From positions 248,001 to 312,000 of the forward strand of contig JABVXV010000044.1 in NCBI GenBank assembly GCA_013365325.1: a stretch of DNA of 64,000 bases, given 5' to 3'. Position 1 is the first letter of the stretch; every line of letters starts with the position of its first letter. This stretch comes from Dipetalonema caudispina (taxonomy: Eukaryota > Nematoda > Chromadorea > Rhabditida > Onchocercidae). Of this stretch, positions 39,401 to 51,575 are shown piece by piece. The notes beneath the pieces were generated by a model. It saw only the letters and a list, made by a program, of their open reading frames with translations. It was not told where the DNA came from and ran no database searches. Both the position numbers and the translations under genes were made by a program.

Positions 39401-40979
39401 TTCCTAAGGAAAGCCTGAAAAAAAAAGCATTTTATAAAATTTCACCTGGTATTTTATCTCAAACTTTATGAAATACTAGATTCTAGTGCCGGAAACATTT
39501 TCCTTCATTCCTTGTAAGCTTAACTTTTTAGCAGTCTCTTTTAAAGTCACCGATATGGACAAAATTCCTGCATTAAACAGAAGGAATTACCTAATTGGTG
39601 CATCGATTTTTTGCGAACAAAACTTTGACATGAAAAATGTTATCATAAACGCAAGTTCTCCTTGATGTTCCTTGGAAAACAAATCTGAAAATAATTATTT
39701 AAACTTTACTGCTTTGCTGACTGCTTAATTCGTCAATAAGATTATAAGCAAAATGGTGTTTAAAATTTAGCCAAAAATAAATCTAATTACACACCCTTCC
39801 TTTTTGTTGCATTAGAAAGCATGAATCGAACAAAGTTCGCCTCATATGTTGAAATCCTTTCCAAGCCAATCGCACTACTAATTTTGCTATCAGCAGCTAT
39901 AAGGCACCTACTATTAATGGACCATAAGAATGGACATAAGTCTTCCGCATCCTGAAAAGTCCAGAAAATTATAAGTAAAATCCAATAAGTTTTAATATCT
40001 TTATCTCAACAACCAAAGAAAATGTTTACAATACGAACGGCTAATGACATGTCGCAAGAAAACAAGTGATATGTAGTGTTCCATCAATACCAATAACTTT
40101 GAAGGGAATATTATGAACAATCAAAGTTTCCATTTCCAGCATTAAATGGCAAGTTGAGGAAAAATGAATTGTCTCTTTTACCTCCTTAATTAGCAATAGT
40201 CAGGAATACTATCAAAACAGCGAGAATTATCAAGTTACGAATTTCTCTCTTTTCCAATACACTCTTTCCAAGAGTGATAAATCATCAAGTTTTTTACTGG
40301 CTTCGCAAACTTTCCAGATAAACGCTAAGTTTTCCAGAAGGTTAAATTCCAAGCATGTCAAACCAAGAATTTTGAACTAATCACTTACTTCAGCTTTTAA
40401 ATTTTCGAAAACATTGTTGATTATTTGCAAGGCGAAATCAAAGGTATATTGATTAAATTTATTCTCATTTTTCATTGATTCTTTCAAAATGGTGAACGCT
40501 GTGGTAAAAATGATTCGATACAGCTTAATAAGTTCTCCATCTTGCAAGTTCTCCGCTTTCAGCTTGTCTAAAACTTTCAAAAGTCCCTTAAATATCTACA
40601 AATTTCGAACATCTCAAAAACTGACTGTTCAAAACGAAATGAACAAAATAAGCAAGGCAAATAATGCAATAGGTACAGTAATATTCCTTTCCAACTCAAC
40701 GATTTACTGCAGAGGAAAGCTTTTCTGATCAACAAATTAGCTTCATCTCTTAAGAAACCAATGCTTACATATTAGTAGACAATCAGCTACTGGTATTTAA
40801 ACAGATATCAACAGATACCATATAGAGAAACAAAACTTACGCTTAACAAACGTCGAAAACTCAGTGACAGATTCCGTCGATATGACACCTTCCGAGAATT
40901 CCTTGATAATTCTGATGCATATCGATTGTACAGTTGTCGTTATATCCCGAAGACAACTATCATTTTCAACTTCTGCCAT
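33492..40979 (-). CDS. tti1: TTI1, TELO2-interacting protein 1 (HEAT-repeat, about 1060 aa, 20 exons)
   Basis: Scaffold of the TTT (TEL2-TTI1-TTI2) co-chaperone complex, which with HSP90 matures PIKK kinases such as ATM, ATR, mTOR and SMG1. Minus-strand exons: 40841-40979 (ATG 40979), 40389-40595, 39795-39951, 39591-39684, 39264-39414, 38916-39080, 38411-38479, 38159-38328, 37782-37935, 37217-37376, 36846-36958, 36368-36590, 36037-36242, 35808-35906, 35356-35568, 35108-35271, 34774-34960, 34172-34344, 33945-34124, 33492-33643 (stop 33492-33494). The total of about 1058 codons compares with 1089 aa in human TTI1. The C-terminal third supports the call: DVCLKDLQHF...LPMIHQNWLAVFDCL...NGFKV against the human LPLAHQAWPSLVHRL...AFKVL, RRFIPQAWPSIRKFM, and WRSALEMAKVYCDVSQPETL against the human ADACLIYLSVKQPVKL. 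It is alpha-helical throughout. Joins 40841/40595 and 34172/34124 do not close in phase, and the donor of 36846 is one of two options. Confidence 0.85.
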
Positions 40980-43293
40980 TATTTGCAGAAGGACTATTTT
41001 ACTTAACACTGCAATTTTTCATACCTTGACATAATAATAGGCATCTCAAGTCTACATCCTGCACAAGTTCGAGTTGTACAATTACAAAAATTTTAACTTT
41101 CACATATAGGAAAATTCGAACCGTACAATTAAGATAATTTTAACTTTCAACTCTTTCTACTAAATTATTTACAGCTATGATTTACTCATTAAGTCAACAA
41201 AATAATACAACAACACTCGAAAAGAGAGCTTAATAAATTCAAAAACCGTTTCTCCATTTGGAATAGAATTGCATACAATTGTAGCATGCAACCTTTAATG
41301 AAACTGTATGTTTCCAAACTGAAGAAATTTCTAATCTGAACTGTTGTCATGGAGTGCATCTTCATTTGAGCATGTTGATTTAGCTGGCATGAACAGCTGT
41401 GAAAGAATTTCAGATGAAACATTATCGACAGAAAAAAATTGCAATGAATGCACATTCTTTAGTGGAATGATGTTTACTTTCATGAAAATCGACGTGGTTG
41501 AATAAATGAATAACAATTAGTGTATTCAAATCAGATTCAATATTTCAAATTCCATTTACACTTTTTAAAATTAACTCATCTTTTCCAATCGTACATTTTG
41601 TGTTTCAGAATTCTTATCAAAGAAGGGGCTGAATTACCTCTCTTTAGTTGTGATTATTTAACAATTTCATGTTGTTCTTAAATATCGCTCATGGAAATAA
41701 CGGAAATAAAAGTTTCTTATTAACATTCCTTCTGTTTACTACTGATTCATTTAACAATAAATGTTCCATATATGAATACTAATATAATCGGATGAAAACA
41801 ACGTGATGATCTGTCAAAAAAACCAAATGATTTGATTTTATCTGATTGCATTTTCAGCTGAAATTAGTGATTTCGCCGATAACTGATCCGTATCAATTTG
41901 AATTATCAAAATCTTTTACTTATCCTAAGATCGGTGATATATTATCACATTTCATTTGTAGTCAACTTTTTATGTAAAATATTTTCACCTCAACGAGAGT
42001 AATGCATAATAGTAAGAATGGAGAGACAAACAAAAGTAAAGGACATACATACAATTAGAAAGGTTCATTTCTTATAATAATATCTTAATTGTATTGCCAG
42101 ATAGCATCCATATTATAGAAAATTCATTTATAGTCTCATTTTTATCCTTAAAAATAATCTCTGATTCATTATTTATTCAACGATTCTTCATTAGAATAGC
42201 AATCTCTGTTTGTTAGTTCAATTCTATACAACCACTCTTTGTGCATGATATCAAAAATTGTTAGAAGTTTAGGAAATTTCTCTCTCTCTGTACAATTTTG
42301 CATTTTACACAAGTGGATGGAATAAGTTAGATTCACTCTCAAAAATATGTATGAATAGTTCTGTCACATAGAAGACAATTACTTTCAGTTATTGATAGTT
42401 TAGCCAGGAGATAAATTGATCTTCTTTTTCGAGAAATGTACTTCTTATCAGGAAACGGTAAGTTTTGATGATTCTGATGCAACATATAATCTTCAAATCG
42501 AACAGTTCAGTAATTTAGCTAAATTATCTCAATTGCTTAATTTTTACCAACTTAATGTTGAACGAGTAATCAATTTCATAAATTTTAACGGCTAAAAATC
42601 TGAATCATACTGACATGTTGCATTCATTTACTTCTTCCCAATTAAGTTCGTTGATAAAGAAATTACTGGTTTTTCTGGTTATTCAGTAAATGAAGAACTC
42701 TTTCATTACTTCCCTCGTATCATCTATTGAAATCGATTTTCAATCATATTTTTTCTTCTTTTTCCTCTAAGAAATCAAATTCATCCTTTCGAATGTTTCA
42801 AAAATTGTACCTTTTATATGTGATATTTATATGTAATATCGTATCATCTCTTGAAATCGATAGATTACATTGATTTTCACTCGTTGATTGATATTTTCAA
42901 ATAATTTTTCAACATTAGATCAAAATCAATTTTACATCGAAATCATTTTAATGGCTTTTCATTTCATGATTATTCGTTATTTTAATCTCTTCTTATATCA
43001 TATTTTCTCTTTGTTTTCGTTCTGTCCACAAATTTCATTACCATTCCTGCTAAATGGTTACTTTGGACTACCCTAAAAACAGTATTATGTTAGGTAAAAC
43101 TATTTTTGACTAAGCAAGCTAGTAAAATTACTGGGTTTTTGTTCTCGTATTTAGAAGTGATTAAAATCTTGTAATGGTGTGATTTTTAGCTTTCTTTGAT
43201 CAGGAAGCATCAAAAACTGTACAGACATCTTATTTATAAAAAGAAAATTATCTATGGATTCTAAACATTTTCCAAGTGAGGAATTTCAATGAA
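40980..43293. other. Divergent intergenic region (TTI1 / nuclear receptor)
   Basis: Between the minus-strand TTI1 start and the plus-strand receptor start, so it should carry both promoters. A TTGCAG acceptor at 41009-41010 (minus) precedes the TTI1 ATG and may be a trans-splice site. A roughly 50-bp unit is duplicated in tandem at 41066-41147 (gtacaatta...aattttaactttca). No coding exon was recognised. Confidence 0.5.
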
Positions 43294-46200
43294 ATGTGTC
43301 TCAGCATTAACCGTCAAGGTAATTTTCATATACAGTCATGTTTCTTTTTTCGGTTTCTTAATAAACGTATCGCAGCAACCTGAAGCATAATATATTTCTT
43401 AACTTCCTTTTCTTCATTTCTATGCCCAGCTTTTCCACTTTTTATGTCTATCTGAATGTCTTCTTGGGTTTCAATTTTTTGAAAGATACATAAAATGTAA
43501 TATGAGCTTGTTACTTCTAATAGGCAGTAGTTTTATTGTTGTTCATGGATAAAATTTATAATTTTAATATTTTAGACTAAACGCTATATCTGTCCATTTT
43601 ATCCAGGATCTATAAGACTGTTTAGTTGAATAAATTATGCAAGAAACTTTGATTTCAAGCTTTTTATATGTTTATTTCGTCACCTTATTAATTGAACCGT
43701 ATTTAATTTGATATGTGCTCTTAATTTCTGAAAATATAATCCGCCTTGCAGCATCAATAATCGGAAAATGTGTCATTTGTGGTGAAGATTCAACGGGAAA
43801 ACATTATGGTGTTATTGCTTGTCTCGGTTGTAAAACATTTTTTAGAAGGTTTGAATTCTATTTCATTTTGTTTTCATAGCTTTTACAAATGATACTACTG
43901 TTAATCTGTTGTAAGAGATATTAGGTTGATGCAAAAATAATAGCGACTTTTAAATTTTTGAATTTTGCTGTTTCTTATTGGGATGTAATCTTAAATAAAT
44001 AACCTTATTATATACCATTTTAATGTTCATATCGTTGTATGTATATATTTTGCTTGTGGCTTATGCTTGCTTCTATTTAATATTTATTTCAGATAAGAAA
44101 ATAGTATTAGAAAGAAACAAATTTGAGGGATTTCTTGAATTAAAATTAATCCATAAAGCAGCAGAGGCAACTCACAATATCAACAGCTTATTTGACCCGG
44201 GAACTATTAATATGCATATGGTGTAGTGTTGATTCGAGAAATTTTATGAAGGAAACTAAAGCATTGAAGGTGGAAAGTACATAATAACAACCGATTATTG
44301 AAAATTGAAAATGTTCGATTGAGAGCAATCACTGAAGCTAATCATCATCTTCCCACAGCAGAAGAAATTATCAAAGAGCTTAAAAGTCGATCATTCTGTG
44401 GCTTCTCGACACTTGAAATAAATTATAAAGGGAAAAAGCTTAATAAGTGGGTACCCCATCAGTTGAAGATAATTAAAAAGTCGAGGTTTCTAACTTTTGT
44501 TGTTGCTTATTCTTCAGAGCAGCAAGGAATCATTTTATGATTGAATTATGTATACAGTCCCTGACGATTATGCTAATGCTTAAAGAGCGAAGCTCCAAAA
44601 CATTTTTCAAAGCTTGACTGTACCAGAAAAATGTCATGTTCGCTGTTCGGTAATGTGCTTGCTTCCTGTATAGCTTTCTTAATCCCGCTGAAATCGTGAT
44701 ATCTGAAAAGTATGCTAAAAAAAATACACCGAAAACTGCAGCATTTATGGCTAGCATTACTGAACATAAAGTTTTGCTTTATTTGCTATATTCGCCGACT
44801 TTTCGCTAACCAATTCGACATGGAGAAGTACTTCTATAATCAACACAATGCTGAAAATGTTGTCTAAAATTTCGGCCAATCCGAATGTAAGGAAGAATGC
44901 AATTTAATGTTGCAAGAATAAACACACTTATTCTTCATTAGGTAATTAACAAAAATGTGTTTAAGTCTATTTGTGATCCTTATAATAAATTTAATTTCTA
45001 CGGCCTCAAAACACTTTTGCTATACATCAACCTGATATTTCAAGCCTTTTCTTTCCTGATTTTTAAACCTTGAAGCAATATATTAAGATTTTAATTCGTA
45101 TGTCAGCGTAAAGAAACAAAAAGATAAGAGCATGTTGAAACCTTTGAACATACTGTCGACAAGTAGTATTTTCGAATTTGTTGAAAAAATTCAGTAATCA
45201 TGAACTATTTATACATCAGGGCAGTGATTCATCGGCAAGATATCAAATGCAAGAAATCAGAATGCTGTGAAGTTGATAAAGACACCAGAAGAGCATGCAG
45301 AGCTTGTCGCTATAAGAAGTGTCTTGAAATGGGGATGACGAAGGAAGGTTTTATTTTCTTTTAATCTGATCCTTTGAACATATTATCGATGATATTATGT
45401 TATGAACATATTCAAATCTTTATGTATTCTACTTTATATTTTTGGAAAGTTTTCCGTGATAACGAGTATTTAAAACTTCATATCTTCATATTCTTTCTCG
45501 TATGCAAATTTAGTTTCCCTAATTGTTGAGCTAAATTGAATTCGTCGATCGAATTTCCTACAGATCTTTTCGTTCTTATCGTGAATTATCTCCTCCAATA
45601 GATTATAAGCTTTCTAATATGTTGCTTTGCAGCGTTGCAGCCACGTCGAGATTTGATTGGTTGTCGTAGGTATTGGCGACTAAGCGGTCAGCAAGACTTT
45701 AGCACTTCGAACTCAACATCGCATAACTTTCAATCATCACCAATAGATATGCGATTAGTTGAGCTGATTTCGGAGCTTACACTTGTTGATAAAGAAATTC
45801 GGGAACGGAAATTTCGTTTGATGAAAGCAAAAAATGAAGCAAGAAGGCTGGCACAAATGTTGAAACAAAACAATCAACAGGCAAGTTTTTTTGTTAATTT
45901 TTTTTGCATTTTTATAAGAAATAGTCTAATTAATATTTTTGTTTATTCCTCTTATTCATCTGCAATAATTAATGGACTGTGAATTCTCACGGTATTCACT
46001 ACTTTTATAAACGAATTTGTATATGTTGATGTGTATAGTATCAGATGTTGAGACTCGTTTTACATTCTTAATGCAGTGAGATGCATTTCTCAGAACTCTT
46101 TATTTTTCATTTTTCTGCACCCTAATCGATAAATAAGACGATTGGAATATGGACCCACCATCAAAATGGTGGGACCCGTCGTATAATGCAAATGCAAGAA

Positions 46201-48069
46201 AAAAGATAAGCAATGTAAGTTAGCGTTAAGGGAAATAAAAAAATCCATCATAATTAAATCTTCAGTTTGAAACATTGATGTTTTATGTCAAGATATATTC
46301 TTTTTCGAAACAGCTGTTGAAATGTTGACAAAGGGATTTTTGAAAAATTTTACGATTTTTTTTTTTCAAATAGGTTATAAACAAGCTTATGATTATGGCT
46401 ACTGATATAGCCAGCGTAACACATACGGAATTGTTATTGATGTTGGAATGGGTTAAAACAGTACCGTGCTTTGTCAAACTTCCTTTTGCCGATAAATTGT
46501 CTCTTTTAAAAAGGTACGTTTAATGATGATATTTCTTTACTTGCTGTACCTTCGAATAAAAACTGATTTTTTCTTCAATCTTGATTATGATCATATTAAA
46601 ATTATTGCCGCAAAAATCTTTTGAGGTTTTGGTAGGAAGTTCCGAGATTTTTCAGTTTTGCCGTTCATTACCTTATTTTGGAATATGGCTATTATACTGC
46701 TCAACTGGGTATAGAAGATGTTTGGTTGATATCAAATGGTACCTGTATGCCGCGAAATATTGATGAATTACCCCAAAACATGAGGGCAAGTTTTCATCTA
46801 TTAATCTATCAAGTTTAAAGTGATATTGCTATGACTGTCCAAATATCTTTTTGACTTCATTTTCCCTCTTCTCCCATAACAGATCAGTGCTTCACGAATG
46901 GTGATGTATTCTTACATCGATCTCTTCTCTGTTATGCCTTGCATTCTGGAAATGCTCATTTCGCTTTTTATTGACGCTTCACTGCAATCCTTATTGTTTC
47001 ATAGCTGTTTCAGCACAACGAATTGCATTTACTGAAGTCATGATATTAAACTATATTCAGACTTATTCTAGAAATTATTCTAAAACCGATTATAAACCCT
47101 GATTGTTGTTTGTTGCACTTCATATATCCCACTGGTTTAGGAATTAATCCCAGCGGATCGGAAATGGCGTCAGGAAAAACTTTACAAACAGATGACCGAT
47201 ATATGTATCGACGAAGTTGCAGCACCTTTAAGGAGATTGAAGTTGATGCCTGAAGAACTTGTAACACTGAAAATTATCATGCTTTTTCGATATGGTGGTC
47301 GCAATCGTAAAAGTACTTTTACTTGTATTCGTTTATAATAGCTCTACTTTTATTTTCTTCACTTATAATATCACTCAGCTTGTAGTCATTATTCTCACTT
47401 TTATCTTTAATTAATAAAGGATCCACTGCTGAAAACTGCTTTGGCCAGCTCACTGCTTTATATGGTATAAATTTTGTTTAAGTTATGACTGTTTCAAGTG
47501 TCGTCATATTTTGAGATGTATTCTTTTCTTTTTTGTCATGCGGATATCGGTTGAACTAACTCTTGTTGTTTTTAATGCTGTTCTATATTTAATGCTGCTT
47601 ATTTTTTAGATGAAGAGTCAGAGATTTCCGAAGAATCAAATGCACGGATAATAGAATGTCGTGACCAAGTAATTGCTGCCTTGTTTGCCTTCTACCGATC
47701 TATTAATTTCCCGAATTATGCAGGTTTACTTTCCTTGTTTCACAAAACATTTCTTCCCTGCTAAAGTAACCAAACATTAATATTTATTCCTCTTAGTTTA
47801 TTCATCAAACTTATAAATATTTAAAAAGTAATGAGACGGGATTCAAAATTCAACTTTTATTATCTTTCATAGATTTCAAATTAACAGGTTCTATACATTA
47901 CTGATTTATTCTTTCAGAACGTTTTGGGAATGTAATTTTGACGATATCGGGGATAATTTCAGCTGCATCGGCAACCATCGAAAGTTATCAAGTGATGCGC
48001 CTATTTAAAATTGTTGCCTTCGATCATATATCTGAGCAGTTACTTTTTAATATTACGCAAACATTGTGA
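43294..48069 (+). CDS. Nuclear hormone receptor, nematode supplementary type (9 exons, 399 aa)
   Basis: Ligand-regulated transcription factor family with a C4 zinc-finger DNA-binding domain and a ligand-binding domain. Exons: 43294-43318, 43752-43848, 45220-45347, 45633-45880, 46374-46513, 46656-46785, 47141-47306, 47610-47723, 47918-48069; 1200 nt, all phases closing. Zinc finger 1 is [21 protein letters not shown] with P-box CLGCKTFF. Finger 2 keeps C-x5-C-x9-C-x2-C ([20 protein letters not shown]) and ends KKCLEMGM. The ligand-binding domain shows [17 protein letters not shown] and [20 protein letters not shown], the HNF4-derived nematode receptor pattern. The short first exon (MCLSINRQ) is the least certain part. 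The donor at 47306 has an alternative at 47294. Introns after 45880 and 46785 begin GC, not GT. The intron between the two zinc fingers contains a decayed mariner. A precise nhr orthologue cannot be named by eye. Confidence 0.9.
43921..45035 (+). mobile_element. Decayed mariner (Tc1/mariner) transposon in an intron
   Basis: The left end ttaggttgatgcaaaa follows a TA (43919-43920). The right end gctatacatcaacctga is its imperfect inverse, followed by TA (45036-45037). This is the mariner TIR type starting TTAGGTTGRTGC (as in cecropia-type elements) with TA target duplication. Between them, transposase fragments can be read: [18 protein letters not shown] (HTH region, near 44160-44210), LNKWVPHQL (the WVPHEL motif, near 44440) and [12 protein letters not shown] near the C-terminus (about 44806). 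They are split by stops and frameshifts, and the DDD catalytic region is not intact. At about 1.1 kb it is slightly shorter than a full element and not autonomous. Confidence 0.85.
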
Positions 48070-50200
48070 TATGAATGTTACAGGTCCGGTTGTCAGTAAA
48101 AATTCTTTATATTATTTTTCGTTAATGATGTTCTGGCCACAAAGCCCTTTGCATAGCAGATCGATTCATTACCTCTTTTTTTGGTATAAAGGGATTTCAT
48201 CGTATAGTTCATGTAAATATTTTCTGGAATTTCACTGTATATTTCATGTAAATATTTTCTAGGAAAGTATGAAATTCAAGCATTATTTAACTTTCTGAGA
48301 ATTCAAAAAAAATTATAGGTCCGATTGTTAGCAAAAATTTCTAGTATTATTTTGCAGTTAATGATGTTCTCAAAGCGTCTAACAGATTGACCCTATGGTT
48401 AAGATAATAGGCTCGATATGGACACAAACAGTAATTAAAGATTTAAACAGCAATAATTTCAGAAAAGAATAGCCATAAAGAATTCCTTTCGGAAGAGTAA
48501 AGTAAGAGAATAATTATCAGAATAAATAAGATGGAAGAGAATTTAGATCTAACTTGACTAACTATACGTTGGTATCACAGTATCACGAATACTTGATCAG
48601 TTCATAGTTTATAGATCGTTCCCTTTTATGTATAAATAAATTTTTAAGGCCTTAAATTCGTTAACAACAAACTCATGAGGTAAGAGCTATTATGGTCTTT
48701 GTTTGTAGCAAAAGGTATGCAAACATTTCTGAAACTTTCCCCGAAGAGTGTTTATGATTACAATAAGAAAGAACTGTCATTGATCGCGTGGCCTTTGCCT
48801 TTCTTTCACCTCTTCTGCTGATGTATTTTTTCGTTGGAAAAGTGGCGCCGCCAGTCTATATTTCTAGTTCGAAAGTGAAACGAACCATCCAAAGCATTTG
48901 TTACCGAACAGATCAGCTAGGATCGGAAAAATAACAAATCAAATTGGATCTATTCGGCAAATACTCTTTGATAAAAAGCATCAGGCTATTAAGACACGTG
49001 TTGCACAATGGAAATCGATTTCGTTCTTGGAATCTGAACATTTACCGCATTTTTGTGAAAGAACAGGAAGGATGAGATATTATTGTAATTTGTAATAAAA
49101 TCAAAGAAGCTGTCTTATGATGGATAGATGTATGATACGACGCTACAGTTTGATTGAATTGAAATGTATCCATAAATTCAGTTACAAATGAGGAAGATAA
49201 GATGAAAGCAATACCTTTAATGACCATTGGTAAACAATTCAGCATCAGGAAATAACCATCAACCGATCAGTTCGATATTACTCAAAGCCAAACAAGTTTT
49301 GAGATAACCTCGAGTATCGTTTCGTCACATTATTGCTGAACCTTTCACCTTTTCAAATGTCCTCTTTTGTTATCGTTCAAATATTTTGTTGGGACATTTC
49401 AATAATGATGATAAACTGTCGGGAAACAACTAGAAGTTAGTCTTAAAAGAAAAAAATTCATTAACAAAAGAACAAAGATTTTTCTAATAAAATGGATAGT
49501 TTCACAATAGCCAGCGGAAACAAAAAAAAATTTCTGTCCAAAAAATTTTTCGGAAGAAAAGCTTTGCGTTAAAATATTTAGGCGTCGTAGCAAATGAAAG
49601 TCAATCATAAATGCAACAACTATAAATCATTAAAACAAAAACGAAACAGCCCTCAAATTTCATATAGTTTAAAGAAAACGCAGGTAATAAATTTGCAACT
49701 AAACGAGCAAAACACGTGCTTCTAAGCCAACGTTAATTTCACGTTCTACGCAATTACAAAGCAGTACCTGTTTTTGGACATTCTTCTGATGCTAATCACT
49801 AAACCGGTCGGTCCATTTTGTCGCTAATTTTCCCCTTTCTCAAATATCAACCATATCAGATAGGCTTGCATTGCATTACATTTTATAACATAAGAGATTA
49901 GGAAGATGATATTTTCAATGTTGAATTTTCGCCAAAATTTCTCTCTTTTTTTAGTTTTAGTTGAAGAGATCTGTCAATATCCCTCTGAATACTTCTTTCA
50001 AATAGTACTTAGGCTGTCCTTGGCCATACATTCATTCACAATTGTTGTCTTCTTCGTATAAACAAACATCCCATTCATTTGGGCTTCAATTTACATCAAA
50101 AATGCAAATTGACCCGAACGGATATGGTGGACAAGGGACAATGAATTGAGAATTTGATGACAGAGAGAGAGCATCTTCCTTTCCCTCTCTTCTCTTTCAC
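48070..50200. other. Gene-poor region downstream of the receptor gene, with duplicated segments
   Basis: About 2.1 kb with no supported exon. A segment of roughly 55 bp (aggtccg.ttgt.ag.aaaaatt ... ttaatgatgttct) occurs at 48082 and again at about 48317. A 38-bp tandem duplication containing ttcatgtaaatattttct lies at 48205-48262. The plus-strand open stretch at 48898-49095 has no splice support. Confidence 0.45.
48205..48262. repeat. 38-bp tandem duplication
   Basis: The motif ttcatgtaaatattttct occurs twice, about 38 bp apart, just 3' of the receptor gene and inside a larger duplicated block. Short, two copies only. Confidence 0.6.
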
Positions 50201-50329
50201 AATGCCAACAGTATCAACAAGAAAAGTAGCCGTCTGTAGGGCGATCCCCAAATGAGCAACCCGTCTATCCCATTCTTTTTCATCAATTTTCAATCGATAG
50301 TGAAGAAGAAATTCGTCTACATATTCCCG
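50201..50329 (-). CDS. Orphan coding exon of an unrecognised gene (43 codons)
   Basis: On the minus strand, a TGATATAG acceptor is followed by an open frame of 43 codons to a GTGAAA donor, phase 0 at both ends. It encodes REYVDEFLLHYR, then DEKEWDRRVAHLGIALQ and ATFLVDTVGI. The amino-acid mix (Trp, Arg, His, Asp, amphipathic helices) and its higher G+C than the surroundings look coding, unlike the low-complexity frames nearby. No partner exons were found, so if real it belongs to a gene with long introns. I cannot name the family. The low end could extend further, since the frame stays open for about 20 more codons. Confidence 0.45.
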
Positions 50330-51275
50330 CTATATCAATCAATATCAGTAGCATATCAGTTAGAAAGTTTATCAGACGATCTTTGATACGCTTAATCAAA
50401 TCATAAATAATTATCCCAAATTAGATTTAGATTTTTTCTAATGTGTTAAAAAATTTGAATTCAATTTTGAGCTTTAATTTCCTTGGGAATTTTATTTCAA
50501 ATCGATAAAATTGTTAATGGAAATATAAATTTGTAGTTGTTAAAATGATGAACAAATTAAAGAATTTTTAATCATTAACTGTTTTTTTTTTTCTTTTTTG
50601 TTGTTGTCTTTTGTGCCAATATTTCATCAAATCATTCACTGCAATTGCTGTCCTCTCATGCCCACCAAATATTGTGTTTTATTGTTTCTGTTTACTTTTT
50701 CAAAATGAAATTGGAAAATGAATTAAGCATCGAGCAATAGTTGTTTGATTTATGAAAGTTCATCCATTTAATGATGCCTTCCCAACTCAAATACCTTGCT
50801 GATTTAGTGAACACAAAAATCTCCTCTGTTATTATCATCTTCAACATTATGGCTTATTCATTTTTTTTTTTCTTTTTAAAAAAATTGAAAAAAAGAAAGA
50901 AAAAAAAAAAAGAAAGACCAAAAGTACTTCAACATTGCTTCAAGAACTATACTCTAAACAAAGGTAATAAATTTTCATCTCAACATTTTTTCTTTTCCTT
51001 CTTTTTTTTTTTTTTTTTTTGCAAGAATCTAACATTAAATCTTTCAAAAAATAAATGATATAAAATGTTGAAAAATTCTTTATCAATCTTATCATCCTTT
51101 TGTTGAACAATTATTTTTCTCATTGCTTGACAATGTAATGATAAAAATAAATTTTTCAAAAAATTGGATTTTTATCGTTTCCATCACATTCACGACTACT
51201 TTTATTCTTTCTTCCAACTGCTTAAGTGCTTTTCTACATCTTTTAGCATTATCATTTTCTCACCATTAACAACAT

Positions 51276-51575
51276 CCCATCATCATCATCATCATCATCA
51301 TCATTATTACCATCACCATCACTATCATTATCATTATCACCATTGTCATTATCATTATCATCATTATCATTGTTATCATTATCATTATCATCATCACCAT
51401 TATCGTGATCATTATCATTATCATTATCACCATTGTCATTATCACTATAATTATCATGATCACCATTATCATTATCATTATCATTATCATTATCGTCATT
51501 ATCATTATCATTGTCATCATCATTACCATTATCATTATCATCATCATCATTATCGTGATCATTATCATCATCAAT
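51276..51575. repeat. ATC/ATT-type imperfect trinucleotide/hexanucleotide array, about 300 bp
   Basis: Begins with pure (CAT)n and continues as interrupted ATTATC hexamers with ACC and GTC variants. All frames stay open (His/Tyr-rich or Ile-rich on plus, Asp/Asn-rich or Met/Ile-rich on minus), which explains the long open frames; none is a gene. Confidence 0.9.

Noticed and set aside
41331..41516. 61-aa minus-strand frame upstream of TTI1
   Set aside because: Looks mildly protein-like but has no splice partners and does not join to TTI1; probably chance.
46880..46990. Open stretch after TAACAG in the receptor gene that could be an exon
   Set aside because: The frame joins directly from 46785 to 47141, giving standard ligand-binding-domain sequence; inserting this stretch breaks it.
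48898..49095. 65-aa plus-strand frame downstream of the receptor
   Set aside because: No acceptor/donor pair, no family resemblance, and the receptor already ends at 48069.
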